A DNA stretch of 64,000 nucleotides from Rhytidiadelphus loreus (Eukaryota; Streptophyta; Bryopsida; Hypnales; Hylocomiaceae). The stretch covers positions 59,229,093-59,293,092 of the forward strand of contig OX344763.1 of assembly GCA_947034895.1 (NCBI GenBank), in the 5' to 3' direction. Under the pieces are notes generated by a model, which ran no database searches, was not told the DNA's origin, and was given only the letters and a program-made list of their open reading frames with translations. The translations under genes and the position numbers were made by a program. Of this stretch, positions 36,427 through 49,412 are shown piece by piece; position 1 is the stretch's first letter; the number at the start of each line of letters is the position of its first letter.

Positions 36427-38439
36427 GTAATCTCATGGAATTCATGTACAGAAATCTGGGAATGAAGTTGTGCAAGTTGCAAGTGCTCCTAAACTCATGA
36501 ATTAATCAAGAAAATATATAATTGGGAGTCACGATGAATGACTTTCTAGTACGTGGAAATGAAATATTCGTGCACGATCCTGGCCCTCTATTTTAAAGTC
36601 CACAAAATTGTAATCTCATGAAATTCATGTACAGAAATCTGGGAAAGAGATTGTGCAAGTTGCAAGTGCTCCTAAACTTATGAATTAATCAAAAAAATAT
36701 ATAATTGGGAGTCACGATGAATGACTTTCTAGTACGTGGAAATGAAATATTCCTGCACGATCCTGGCCCTCTATTTTAAAATCCACAAAATTGTAATCTC
36801 ATGGAATTCATGTATAGAAATCTGGGAAAGAGGTTGTGCAAGTTGCAAGTGCTCCTAAACTCATGAATTAATCAAAAAAATATATAATTGGGAGTCACGA
36901 TGAATGACTTTCTAGTACGTGGAAATGAAATATTCATGCACGAACCTAGCCCTCTATTTTAAAGCCCACAGAATTGTAATCTCATGAAATTCATTGAAAG
37001 AAATCTGGGAAAGAGGTTGTGCAAGTTGCAAGTGCTCCTAAACTTATGAATTCATCAAGAAAATATATAATTGGGAGTCACGATGAATGACTTTCTAGTA
37101 CGTGGAAATGAAATATTTGTGCACGAACCTGGCCCTCTATTTTAACGTCCACAAAATTGTAATCTCATGAAATTCATTGAAAGAAATCTGGGAAAGAGGT
37201 TGTGCAAGTTGCAAGTGCTCCTAAACTTATGAATTAATCAAGAAAATATATAATTGGGAGTCACGATGAATGACTTTCTAGTACGTGGAAATGAAATATT
37301 CGTGCACGATCCTGGCCCTCTATTTTAAAATCCACAAAATTGTAATCTCATGGAATTCATGTATAGAAATCTGGGAAAGAGGTTGTACAAGTTGCAAGTG
37401 CTCCTAAACTCATGAATTAATCAACAAAATATATAATTGGGAGTCACGATGAATGACTTTCTAGTACGTGGAAATGAAATATTCGTGCACGAACCTGGCC
37501 CTCTATTTTAAAGTCCACAAAATTGTAATCTAATGAAATTCATTGAAAGAAATCTGGGAAAGACGTTGTGCAAGTTGCAAGTGCTCCTAAACTTATGAAT
37601 TAATCAAGAAAATATATAATTGGGAGTCACGATGAATGACTTTCTAGTACGTGGAAATGAAATATTCGTGCACGAACCTGGCCCTCTATTTTAAAGTCCA
37701 CAAAATTGTAATCTCATGAAATTCATGTACAGAAATCTGTGAAAGAGGTTGTGCAAGTTGGAAGTGCTCCTAAATTCATGAATTAATCAAGAAAATAAAT
37801 AATTGGGAGTCACGATGAATGACTTTCTAGTACGTGGAAACGAAATATTCGTGCACGATCCTGGCCCTCTATTTTAAAGTCCACAAAATTGTAATCTCAT
37901 GGAATTCATGTACAGAAATCTGGGAAAGAGGTTGTGCAAGTTGCAAGTGCTCCTAAACTCATGAATTAATCAAAAAAATATATAATTGGGAGTCACGATG
38001 AATGACTTTCTAGTACGTGGAAATGAAATATTTGTGCACGATCGTGGCCCTCTATTTTAAAATCCACAAAATTGTAATCTCATGGAATTCATGTATAGAA
38101 ATCTGGGAAAGAGGTTGTGCAAGTTGCAAGTGCTCCTAAACTCATGAATTAATCAAAAAAATATATAATTGGGAGTCACGATGAATGACTTTCTAGTACG
38201 TGGAAATGAAATATTCGTGCACGATCCTGGGCCTCTATTTTAAAGTCGACAACATTGTAATCTCATGGAATTCATGTACATAAATCTGGGAAAGAGGTTG
38301 TGCAAGTTGCAACTGCTCCTAAACTCATGAATTAATCAAAAAAATATATAATTGGGAGTCACGATGAATGACTTTCTAGTACGTGGAAATGAAATATTCC
38401 TGCATGAACCTGGCCCTCTATTTTAAAGTCGACAAAATT

Positions 38440-38621
38440 GTAATCTCATGGGATCATGTACAGAAATCTGGGAAAGAGGTTTTGCAAGTTGCAAGTGCTC
38501 CTAAACTCATGAATTAATCAAAAAAATATATAATTGGGAGTCACGATGAATGACTTTCTAGTACGTGGAAATGAAATATTCGTGCACGATCCTGGCCCTC
38601 TATTTTAAAATCCACAAAATT
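38440..38621. repeat. 182-bp monomer, gggatcatg deletion, copy 1
   Basis: Reads 'catgggatcatgtacag' in place of 'catggaattcatgtacag', one base shorter and with the EcoRI-type site destroyed. It also has 'gaggttttgcaag'. Its duplicate is at 41,366. Confidence 0.9.
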
Positions 38622-39170
38622 GTAATCTCATGGAATTCATGTATAGAAATCTGGGAAAGAGGTTGTGCAAGTTGCAAGTGCTCCTAAACTCATGAATTAA
38701 TCAAAAAAATATATAATTGGGAGTCACGATGAATGACTTTCTAGTACGTGGAAATGAAATATTCGTGCACGATCCTGGCCCTCTACTTTAAAGTCCACAA
38801 AATTGTAATCTCATGGACTTCATGTATAGAAATCTGGGAAAGAAGTTGTGCAAGTTGCAAGTGCTCCTAAACTCATGAATTAGTCACGAAAATATATAAT
38901 TGGGAGTCACGATGAATGACTTTCTAGTACGTGGAAATGAAATATTCGTGCACGAACCTGGCCCTCTATTTTAAAGTCCACAAAATTGTAATCTCATGGA
39001 ATTCATGTACAGAAATCTGGGAATGAAGTTGTGCAAGTTGCAAGTGCTCCTAAACTCATGAATTAATCAAGAAAATATATAATTGGGAGTCACGATGAAT
39101 GACTTTCTAGTACGTGGAAATGAAATATTCGTGCACGAACCTGGCCCTCTATTTTAAAGTCCACAAAATT

Positions 39171-39352
39171 GTAATCTCATGGAATTCATGTATAGAAATC
39201 TTGAAAGAGGTTGTACAAGTTGCAAGTGCTCCTAAACTCATGAATTAATCAAAAAAATATATAATTGGGAGTCACGATGAATGTCTTTCTAGTACGTGGA
39301 AATGAAATATTCGTGCACGAACCTGGCCCTCTATTTTAAAGTCCACAAAATT
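39171..39352. repeat. 182-bp cttgaaag monomer, copy 5
   Basis: It has the same deletion haplotype, lies within copy C, 2,926 bp after copy 4, and is followed by the same 'gaatgtctttc' marker. Confidence 0.92.
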
Positions 39353-41365
39353 GTAATCTCATGGAATTCATGTACAGAAATCTGGGAATGAAGTTGTGCA
39401 AGTTGCAAGTGCTCCTAAACTCATGAATTAATCAAGAAAATATATAATTGGGAGTCACGATGAATGACTTTCTAGTACGTGGAAATGAAATATTCGTGCA
39501 CGATCCTGGCCCTCTATTTTAAAGTCCACAAAATTGTAATCTCATGAAATTCATGTACAGAAATCTGGGAAAGAGATTGTGCAAGTTGCAAGTGCTCCTA
39601 AACTTATGAATTAATCAAAAAAATATATAATTGGGAGTCACGATGAATGACTTTCTAGTACGTGGAAATGAAATATTCCTGCACGATCCTGGCCCTCTAT
39701 TTTAAAATCCACAAAATTGTAATCTCATGGAATTCATGTATAGAAATCTGGGAAAGAGGTTGTGCAAGTTGCAAGTGCTCCTAAACTCATGAATTAATCA
39801 AAAAAATATATAATTGGGAGTCACGATGAATGACTTTCTAGTACGTGGAAATGAAATATTCATGCACGAACCTAGCCCTCTATTTTAAAGCCCACAAAAT
39901 TGTAATCTCATGAAATTCATTGAAAGAAATCTGGGAAAGAGGTTGTGCAAGTTGCAAGTGCTCCTAAACTTATGAATTCATCAAGAAAATATATAATTGG
40001 GAGTCACGATGAATGACTTTCTAGTACGTGGAAATGAAATATTTGTGCACGAACCTGGCCCTCTATTTTAACGTCCACAAAATTGTAATCTCATGAAATT
40101 CATTGAAAGAAATCTGGGAAAGAGGTTGTGCAAGTTGCAAGTGCTCCTAAACTTATGAATTAATCAAGAAAATATATAATTGGGAGTCACGATGAATGAC
40201 TTTCTAGTACGTGGAAATGAAATATTCGTGCACGATCCTGGCCCTCTATTTTAAAATCCACAAAATTGTAATCTCATGGAATTCATGTATAGAAATCTGG
40301 GAAAGAGGTTGTACAAGTTGCAAGTGCTCCTAAACTCATGAATTAATCAACAAAATATATAATTGGGAGTCACGATGAATGACTTTCTAGTACGTGGAAA
40401 TGAAATATTCGTGCACGAACCTGGCCCTCTATTTTAAAGTCCACAAAATTGTAATCTAATGAAATTCATTGAAAGAAATCTGGGAAAGACGTTGTGCAAG
40501 TTGCAAGTGCTCCTAAACTTATGAATTAATCAAGAAAATATATAATTGGGAGTCACGATGAATGACTTTCTAGTACGTGGAAATGAAATATTCGTGCACG
40601 AACCTGGCCCTCTATTTTAAAGTCCACAAAATTGTAATCTCATGAAATTCATGTACAGAAATCTGTGAAAGAGGTTGTGCAAGTTGGAAGTGCTCCTAAA
40701 TTCATGAATTAATCAAGAAAATAAATAATTGGGAGTCACGATGAATGACTTTCTAGTACGTGGAAACGAAATATTCGTGCACGATCCTGGCCCTCTATTT
40801 TAAAGTCCACAAAATTGTAATCTCATGGAATTCATGTACAGAAATCTGGGAAAGAGGTTGTGCAAGTTGCAAGTGCTCCTAAACTCATGAATTAATCAAA
40901 AAAATATATAATTGGGAGTCACGATGAATGACTTTCTAGTACGTGGAAATGAAATATTTGTGCACGATCGTGGCCCTCTATTTTAAAATCCACAAAATTG
41001 TAATCTCATGGAATTCATGTATAGAAATCTGGGAAAGAGGTTGTGCAAGTTGCAAGTGCTCCTAAACTCATGAATTAATCAAAAAAATATATAATTGGGA
41101 GTCACGATGAATGACTTTCTAGTACGTGGAAATGAAATATTCGTGCACGATCCTGGGCCTCTATTTTAAAGTCGACAACATTGTAATCTCATGGAATTCA
41201 TGTACATAAATCTGGGAAAGAGGTTGTGCAAGTTGCAACTGCTCCTAAACTCATGAATTAATCAAAAAAATATATAATTGGGAGTCACGATGAATGACTT
41301 TCTAGTACGTGGAAATGAAATATTCCTGCATGAACCTGGCCCTCTATTTTAAAGTCGACAAAATT

Positions 41366-41547
41366 GTAATCTCATGGGATCATGTACAGAAATCTGGGAA
41401 AGAGGTTTTGCAAGTTGCAAGTGCTCCTAAACTCATGAATTAATCAAAAAAATATATAATTGGGAGTCACGATGAATGACTTTCTAGTACGTGGAAATGA
41501 AATATTCGTGCACGATCCTGGCCCTCTATTTTAAAATCCACAAAATT
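41366..41547. repeat. 182-bp monomer, gggatcatg deletion, copy 2
   Basis: It is identical in its deletion and in 'gaggttttgc' to the monomer at 38,440, which confirms that the deletion predates the B/C duplication. Confidence 0.9.
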
Positions 41548-41913
41548 GTAATCTCATGGAATTCATGTATAGAAATCTGGGAAAGAGGTTGTGCAAGTTG
41601 CAAGTGCTCCTAAACTCATGAATTAATCAAAAAAATATATAATTGGGAGTCACGATGAATGACTTTCTAGTACGTGGAAATGAAATATTCGTGCACGATC
41701 CTGGCCCTCTACTTTAAAGTCCACAAAATTGTAATCTCATGGACTTCATGTATAGAAATCTGGGAAAGAAGTTGTGCAAGTTGCAAGTGCTCCTAAACTC
41801 ATGAATTAATCAAGAAAATATATAATTGGGAGTCACGATGAATGACTTTCTAGTACGTGGAAATGAAATATTCGTGCACGAACCTGGCCCTCTATTTTAA
41901 AGTCCACAAAATT

Positions 41914-42095
41914 GTAATCTCATGAAATTCATGTACAGAAATCTGGAAAAAAGGTTGTGCAAGTTGCAAGTGCTCCTAAACTTATGAATTAATCAAGAAA
42001 ATATATAATTGGGAGTCACGATGAATGACTTTCTAGTACGTGGAAAGAAATATTCGTGCACGAACCTGGCCCTCTATTTTAAAGTCCACAAAATT
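41914..42095. repeat. 182-bp monomer, private T deletion
   Basis: Reads 'cgtggaaagaaatattcg' where 'cgtggaaatgaaatattcg' is usual, one base shorter. It was not seen elsewhere. Confidence 0.88.
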
Positions 42096-43560
42096 GTAAT
42101 CTAATGAAATTCATTGAAAGAAATCTGGGAAAGACGTTGTGCAAGTTGCAAGTGCTCCTAAACTTATGAATTAATCAAGAAAATATATAATTGGGAGTCA
42201 CGATGAATGACTTTCTAGTACGTGGAAATGAAATATTCGTGCACGATCCTGGCCCTCTACTTTAAAGTCCACAAAATTGTAATCTCATGGACTTCATGTA
42301 TAGAAATCTGGGAAAGAAGTTGTGCAAGTTGCAAGTGCTCCTAAACTCATGAATTAATCAAGAAAATATATAATTGGGAGTCACGATGAATGACTTTCTA
42401 GTACGTGGAAATGAAATATTCGTGCACGAACCTGGCCCTCTATTTTAAAGTCCACAAAATTGTAATCTCATGGAATTCATGTATAGAAATCTGGGAAAGA
42501 GGTTGTGCAAGTTGCAAGTGCTCCTAAACTCATGAATTAATCAAAAAAATATATAATTGGGAGTCACGATGAATGACTTTCTAGTACGTGGAAATGAAAT
42601 ATTCGTGCACGAACCTGGCCCTCTATTTTAAAGTCCACAAAATTGTAATCTAATGAAATTCATTGAAAGAAATCTGGGAAAGACGTTGTGCAAGTTGCAA
42701 GTGCTCCTAAACTTATGAATTAATCAAGAAAATATATAATTGGGAGTCACGATGAATGACTTTCTAGTACGTGGAAATGAAATATTCGTGCACGAACCTG
42801 GCCCTCTATTTTAAAGTCCACAAAATTGTAATCTCATGAAATTCATGTACAGAAATCTGTGAAAGAGGTTGTGCAAGTTGCAAGTGCTCCTAAATTCATG
42901 AATTAATCAAGAAAATAAATAATTGGGAGTCACGATGAATGACTTTCTAGTACGTGGAAACGAAATATTCGTGCACGATCCTGGCCCTCTATTTTAAAGT
43001 CCACAAAATTGTAATCTCATGGAATTCATGTACAGAAATCTGGGAAATAGGTTGTGCAAGTTGCAAGTGCTCCTAAACTCATGAATTAATCAAAAAAATA
43101 TATAATTGGGAGTCACGATGAATGACTTTCTAGTACGTGGAAATGAAATATTCGTGCACGATCGTGGCCCTTTATTTTAAAATCCACAAAATTGTAATCT
43201 CATGGAATTCATGTATAGAAATCTGGGAAAGAGGTTGTGCAAGTTGCAAGTGCTCCTAAACTCATGAATTAATCAAAAAAATATATAATTGGGAGTCACG
43301 ATGAATGACTTTCTAGTACGTGGAAATGAAATATTCGTGCACGATCCTGGGCCTCTATTTTAAAGTCGACAAAATTGTAATCTCATGGAATTCATGTATA
43401 GAAATCTGGGAAAGAGGTTGTGCAAGTTGCAAGTGCTCCTAAACTCATGAATTAATCAAAAAAATATATAATTGGGAGTCACGATGAATGACTTTCTAGT
43501 ACGTGGAAATGAAATATTCGTGCACGAACCTGGCCCTCTATTTTAAAGTCGACAAAATTG
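42096..43560. repeat. Rearranged partial copy (D) of the large higher-order unit
   Basis: Markers of the 2.9-kb unit return in part: 'atctaatgaaattc' at 42,096 and 42,645, 'ctactttaaag' near 42,258, 'aataaataatt' at 42,916, 'gatcgtggccc' near 43,161 and 'cctgggcctc' near 43,347. The offset from copy C is 2,194 bp in the second half. Several private bases are lost: 'gacaaaattg' stands where B and C have 'gacaacattg', and 'ttgcaagtg' where they have 'ttggaagtg'. D is therefore an older relative or a copy of a less mutated precursor. Confidence 0.75.
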
Positions 43561-44474
43561 TAATCTCATGAAATTCATGTACAGAAATCTGGGAAAAAGG
43601 TTGTGCAAGTTGCAAGTGCTCCTAAACTTATGAATTAATCAAGAAAATATATAATTGGCAGTCACGATGAATGACTTTCTAGTACGTGGAAATGAAATAT
43701 TCGTGCACGAACCTGGCCCTCTATTTTAAAGTCCACAAAATTGTAATCTCATGAAATTCATGTACAGAAATCTGGGAAAGAGGTTGTGCACGTTGCAAGT
43801 GCTCCTAAACTCATGAATTAATCCAAAAAATATATAATTGGGAGTCACGATGAATGACTTTCTCGTACGTGGAAATGAAATATTCGTGCACGAACCTGGC
43901 CCTCTATTTTAAAGTCCACAAAATTGTAATCTCATGAAATTCATGTACAAAAATCTGGGAAAGAAGTTGTGCAAGTTGCAAGTGCTCCTAAACTTATGAA
44001 TTAATTAAGAAAATATATAATTGGCAGTCACGATGAATGACTTTCTAGTACGTGGAAATGAAATATTCGTGCACGAACCTGGCCCTCTATTTTAAAGTCC
44101 ACAAAATTGTAATCTCATGAAATTCATTGACAGAAATCTGGGAAAGACGTTGTGCAAGTTGCAAGTGCTCCTAAACTCATGAATTAATCAAGAAAATATA
44201 TAATTGGGAGTCACAATGAATGACTTTCTAGTACATGGAAATGAAATATTCGTGCATGAACCTTGCCCTCTATTTTAAAGTCGACAAAATTGTAATATCA
44301 TGGAATTCATGTACAGAAATCTGGGAAAGAGGTTGTGCAAGTTGCAAGTGCTCCTAAACTCATGAATTAATCAAAAAAATATATAATTGGGAGTCACGAT
44401 GAATGACTTTCTAGTACGTGGAAATGAAATATTCGTGCACGAACCTGGCCCTCTATTTTAAAGTCCACAAAATT

Positions 44475-44656
44475 GTAATCTCATGGAATTCATGTATAGA
44501 AATCTTGAAAGAGGTTGTACAAGTTGCAAGTGCTCCTAAACTCATGAATTAATCAAAAAAATATATAATTGGGAGTCACGATGAATGACTTTCTAGTACG
44601 TGGAAATGAAATATTCGTGCACGAACCTGGCCCTCTATTTTAAAGTCCACAAAATT
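44475..44656. repeat. 182-bp cttgaaag monomer, copy 6
   Basis: It has the same deletion haplotype with 'tgtatag' and 'gttgtacaag', and it is the first copy in region 5. Confidence 0.92.
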
Positions 44657-45205
44657 GTAATCTCATGGAATTCATTGAAAGAAAACTGGGAAAGAGGTTG
44701 TGCAAGTTGCAAGTGCTCCTAAACTCATGAATTAATCAAAAAAATATATAATTGGGAGTCACGATGAATGACTTTCTAGTACATGGAAATGAAATATTCG
44801 TGCACGAACCTTGCCCTCTATTTTAAAGTCGACAAAATTATAATCTCATGGAATTCATGTACAGAAATCTGGGAAAGAAGTTGTGCAAGTTGCAAGTGCT
44901 CCTAAACTCATGAATTATTCAAGAAAATATATAATTGGTGGTCACGATGAATGACTTTCTAGTACGTGGAAATGAAATATTCGTGCACGAATCTGGCCCT
45001 CTATTTTAAAGTCCACAAAATTGTCATCTCATGTAATTCATGTACTGAAATTTGGGAAAGAGGTTGTGCAAGTTGCAAGTGCTCCTAAACTCATGAATTA
45101 GTCACGAAAATATATAATTGGGAGTCACGATGAATGACTTTCTAGTACGTGGAAATGAAATATTCGTGCACGATCCTGGCCCTCTATTTTAAAGTCGACA
45201 AAATC

Positions 45206-45937
45206 GTAATCTAATGGAATTCATGTACAGAAATTTGGGAAAGAGGTTGTGCAAGTTGCAAGTGCTCCTAAACTCATGAATTATTCAAAAAAATATATAA
45301 TTGGTGGTCACGATGAATGACTTTCTAGTACGTGGAAATGAAATATTCGTGCACGAACCTGGCCCTCTATTTTAAAGTCGACAAAATCGTAATCTCATGA
45401 AATTCATTGAAAGAAATCTGGGAAAGAGGTTGTGCAAGTTGCAAGTGCTCCTAAACTCATGAATTAGTCACGAAAATATATAATTGGGAGTCACGATGAA
45501 TGACTTTCTAGTACGTGGAAATGAAATATTCGTGCACGATCCTGGCCCTCTATTTTAAAGTCGACAAAATCGTAATCTAATGGAATTCATGTACAGAAAT
45601 TTGGGAAAGAGGTTGTGCAAGTTGCAAGTGCTCCTAAACTCATGAATTAATCATAAAAATATATAATTGGGAGTCACGATGAATGACTTTCTAGTACGTG
45701 GAAATGAAATATTCGTGCATGAACCTGGCCCTCTATTTTAAAGTCTACAAAATTGTAATCTCATGAAATTCATTGAAAGAAATCTGGGAAAGAGGTTGTG
45801 CAAGTTGCAAGTGCTCCTAAACTCATGAATTAGTCACGAAAATATATAATTGGGAGTCACGATGAATGACTTTCTAGTACGTGGAAATGAAATATTCGTG
45901 CACGAACCTGGCCTTCTATTTTAAAGTCCACAAAATT
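45206..45937. repeat. 2-monomer (366-bp) duplication
   Basis: 'gtcgacaaaatcgtaatctaatgg' type monomers start at 45,206 and 45,572, each followed by a 'cattgaaag' monomer with 'ttagtcacg'. The copies differ at 'ttattcaaa' versus 'ttaatcataaa' and at 'gtcgac' versus 'gtctac'. 'atctaatgg' with 'gacaaaatcg' was seen only here. Confidence 0.75.
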
Positions 45938-47218
45938 GTAATCTCATGTAATTCATGTGCTGAAATTTGGGAAAGGGGTTGTGCATGTTGCAAGTGCTCC
46001 TAAACTCATGAATTAGTCACGAAAATATATAATTGGGAGTCACGATGAATGACTTTCTAGTACGTGGAAACGAAATATTCGTGCACGAACCTGGCCCTCT
46101 ATTTTAAAGTCCACAAAATTGTAATCTCATGGAATTTATGTACAGAAATCTGGGAAAGAGGTTGTGCAAGTTGCAAGTGCTCCTAAACTCATGAATTAAT
46201 CAAAAAAATATATAATTGGGAGTCACGATGAATGACTTTCTAGTACGTGGAAATGAAATATTCGTGCATGAACCTGGCCCTCTATTTTAAAGTCTACAAA
46301 ATTGTAATCTCATGAAATTCATTGAAAGAAATCTGCGAAAGAGGTTGTGCAAGTTGCAAGTGCTCCTAAACTCATGAATTAGTCACGACAATATATAATT
46401 GGGAGTCACGATGAATGACTTTCTAGTACGTAGAAATGAAATATTCGTGCACGAACCTTGCCGGGTATTTTAAAGTCGACAAAATCGTAATCTCATGGAA
46501 TTCATGTACAGAAATCTGGGAAAGAAGTTGTGCAAGTTGCAAGTGCTCCTAAACTCATGAATTAATCAAAAAAATATATAATTGGGAGTCACGATGAATG
46601 ACTTTCTAGTACGTGGAAATGAAATATTCGTGTACGAACCTTGTCGTGTATTTTAAAGTCGACAAAATTGTAATCTCATGGAATTCATGTACAGAAATCT
46701 GGGAAAGAGGTTGTGCAAGTTGCAAGTGCTCCTAAACTCATGAATTAATCAAAAAAATATATAATTGGTGGTCACGATGAATGACTTTTTAGTACGTGGA
46801 AATGAAATATTCGTGCACGAACCTGGCCCTCTATTTTAAAGTCGACAAAATTGTAATCTCATGGAATTCATGTACAGAAATCTGGGAAAGAAGTTGTGCA
46901 AGTTGCAAGTGCTCCTAAACTCATGAATTAATCAAAAAAATATATAATTGGGAGTCACGATGAATGACTTTCTAGTACGTGGAAATGAAATATTCGTGCA
47001 TGAACCTGGCCCTCTATTTTAAAGTCTACAAAATTGTAATCTCATGAAATTCATTGAAAGAAATCTGGCAAAGAAGTTGTGCAAGTTGCAAGTGCTCCTA
47101 AACTCATGAATTAATCAAAAAAATATATAATTGGGAGTCACGATGAATGACTTTCTAGTACATGGAAATGAAATATTCGTGCACGAAGCTTGCCCTCTAT
47201 TTTAAAGTCGACAAAATT

Positions 47219-47400
47219 ATAATCTCATGGAATTCATGTACAGAAATCTGGGAAAGAAGTTGTGCAAGTTGCAAGTGCTCCTAAACTCATGAATTATTCA
47301 AAAAAATATATAATTGGTGGTCACGATGAATGACTTTCTAGTACGTGGAAATGAAATATTCGTGCACGAACCTGGCCCTCTATTTTAAAGTCCACAAATT
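47219..47400. repeat. 182-bp monomer, private A deletion
   Basis: The monomer ends 'gtccacaaattg' where 'gtccacaaaattg' is usual. This single event could be a homopolymer artefact. Confidence 0.85.
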
Positions 47401-48315
47401 GTAATCTCATGTAATTCATGTACTGAAATTTGGGAAAGAGGTTGTGCAAGTTGCAAGTGCTCCTAAACTCATGAATTAGTCACGAAAATATATAATTGGG
47501 AGTCACGATGAATGACTTTCTAGTACGTGGAAATGAAATATTCGTGCACGAACCTGGCCCTCTATTTTAAAGTCCACAAAATTGTAATCTCATGTAATTC
47601 ATGTACTGAAATCTGGGAAAGAGGTTGTGCAAGTTGCAAGTGCTCCTAAACTCATGAATTAGTCACGACAATATATAATTGGGAGTCACGATGAATGACT
47701 TTCTAGTACGTGGAAATGAAATATTCGTGCACGAACCTGGCCTTCTATTTTAAAGTCCACAAAATTGTAATCTCATGGAATTTATGTACAGAAATCTGGG
47801 AAAGAGGTTGTGCAAGTTGCAAGTGCTCCTAAACTCATGAATTAATCAAAAAAATATATAATTGGTGGTCACGATGAATGACTTTCTAGTACGTGGAAAT
47901 GAAATATTCGTGCATGAACCTGGCCCTCTATTTTAAAGTCCACAAAATTGTAATCTCATGGACTTCATGTATAGAAATCTGGGAAAGAAGTTGTGCAAGT
48001 TACAAGTGCTCCTAAACTCATGAATTAATCAAAAAAATATATAATTGGGAGTCACGATGAATGACTTTCTAGTACGTGGAAATGAAATATTCGTGCACGA
48101 ACCTTGCCGGGTATTTTAAAGTCGACAAAATTGTAATCTCATGGAATTCATGTACAGAAATCTGGGAAAGAGGTTGTGCAAGTTGCAAGTGCTCCTAAAC
48201 TCATGAATTATTCAAAAAAATATATAATTGGGAGTCACGATGAATGACTTTCTAGTACGTGGAAATGAAATATTCGTGCACGAACCTGGCCCTCTATTTT
48301 AAAGTCCACAAAATT

Positions 48316-48497
48316 GTAATCTCATGGAATTCATGTATAGAAATCTTGAAAGAGGTTGTACAAGTTGCAAGTGCTCCTAAACTCATGAATTAATCAAAAA
48401 AATATATAATTGGGAGTCACGATGAATGACTTTCTAGTACGTGGAAATGAAATATTCGTGCACGAACCTGGCCCTCTATTTTAAAGTCCACAAAATT
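48316..48497. repeat. 182-bp cttgaaag monomer, copy 7
   Basis: It has the same linked deletion haplotype and precedes the 4-monomer ggcaaag block beginning at 48,681. Confidence 0.92.
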
Positions 48498-48680
48498 GTA
48501 ATCTCATGGAATTCATGTACAGAAATCTGGGAAAGAGGTTGTGCAAGTTGCAAGTGCTCCTAAACTTATGAATTAATCAAAAAAATATATAATTGGGAGT
48601 CACGATGAATGACTTTCTAGTACGTGGAAATGAAATATTCGTGCACGAACCTTGCCCTGTATTTTAAAGTCGACAAAATT

Positions 48681-49412
48681 GTAATCTCATGGAATTCATG
48701 TACAGAAATCTGGCAAAGAGGTTGTGCAAGTTGCAAGTGCTCCTAAACTTATGAATTAATCAAGAAAATATATAATTGGGAGTCACGATGAATGACTTTC
48801 TAGTACGTGGAAATGAAATATTCGTGTACGAACCTTGCCGTGTATTTTAAAGTCGACAAAATTGTAATCTCATGGAATTCATGTACAGAAATCTGGGAAA
48901 GAGGTTGTGCAAGTTGCAAGTGCTCCTAAACTCATGAATTAATCAAAAAAATATATAATTGGTGGTCACGATGAATGACTTTCTAGTACGTGGAAATGAA
49001 ATATTCGTGCACGAACCTGGCCCTCTATTTTAAAGTCGACAAAATTGTAATCTCATGGAATTCATGTACAGAAATCTGGGAATGAAGTTGTGCAAGTTGC
49101 AAGTGCTCCTAAACTCATGAATTAATCAAAAAAATATATAATTGGGAGTCACGATGAATGACTTTCTAGTACGTGGAAATGAAATATTCGTGCATGAACC
49201 TGGCCCTCTATTTTAAAGTCTACAAAATTGTAATCTCATGAAATTCATGTACAGAAATCTGGGAAAGAAGTTGTGCAAGTTGCAAGTGCTCCTAAACTCA
49301 TGAATTATTCAAAAAAATATATAATTGGTGGTCACGATGAATGACTTTCTAGTACGTGGAAATGAAATATTCGTGCACGAACCTGGCCCTCTATTTTAAA
49401 GTCCACAAAATT
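48681..49412. repeat. 4-monomer ggcaaag block, copy 1 (732 bp)
   Basis: The monomers run in order: 'ctggcaaagagg' with 'aaacttatg'; a monomer preceded by 'gtgtacgaaccttgccgtg'; a 'gtcgac' monomer with 'gggaatgaag'; and a 'gtctac' monomer with 'ttattcaaa'. The same order starts at 53,071 and 53,803, and its first part returns at 62,032. Confidence 0.8.

Larger units (their letters stand above)
35954..38879. repeat. 16-monomer higher-order unit (2,926 bp), copy B
   Basis: The unit runs from 'ttagtcacg' at 35,954 to the base before the next 'ttagtcacg' at 38,880. It has sixteen monomers with two internal 1-bp deletions (cttgaaag at 36,245 and gggatcatg at 38,440), which gives 2,926 bp. In order the private markers are 'gaatgtctttc', 'gagattgtgc', 'ttttaacgtcc', 'atctaatgaaattc', 'aataaataatt', 'tttgtgcacgatcgtgg', 'cctgggcctc', 'gacaacattg', 'ttgcaactgc', 'catgggatcatg', 'gaggttttgc' and 'ctactttaaag'. 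Every one of these recurs in copy C, directly adjacent. Confidence 0.92.
38880..41805. repeat. 16-monomer higher-order unit (2,926 bp), copy C
   Basis: This is the direct tandem neighbour of copy B and carries the same ordered markers at +2,926 bp, for example 'aataaataatt' at 37,796 and 40,722 and 'catgggatcatg' in 38,440 and 41,366. Differences are very few: 'cacaaaattg' near 39,894 where B has 'cacagaattg'. The match stops at about 41,806, where C reads 'ttaatcaag' and B had 'ttagtcacg'. This is the last clean two-copy tandem of the unit. Confidence 0.92.
26340..44200. repeat. Array region 4: gatcctgg / aaaatccac / tgtatag / acttatg monomers
   Basis: Here 'gcacgatcctgg' often replaces 'gcacgaacctgg', 'ttttaaaatccac' replaces 'ttttaaagtccac', and 'catgtatag' replaces 'catgtacag'. 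'Aaacttatgaatt' replaces 'aaactcatgaatt'. These traits intensify from about 28.8 kb. The region contains the largest duplications in the window and the first 182-bp cttgaaag monomers. Confidence 0.7.
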
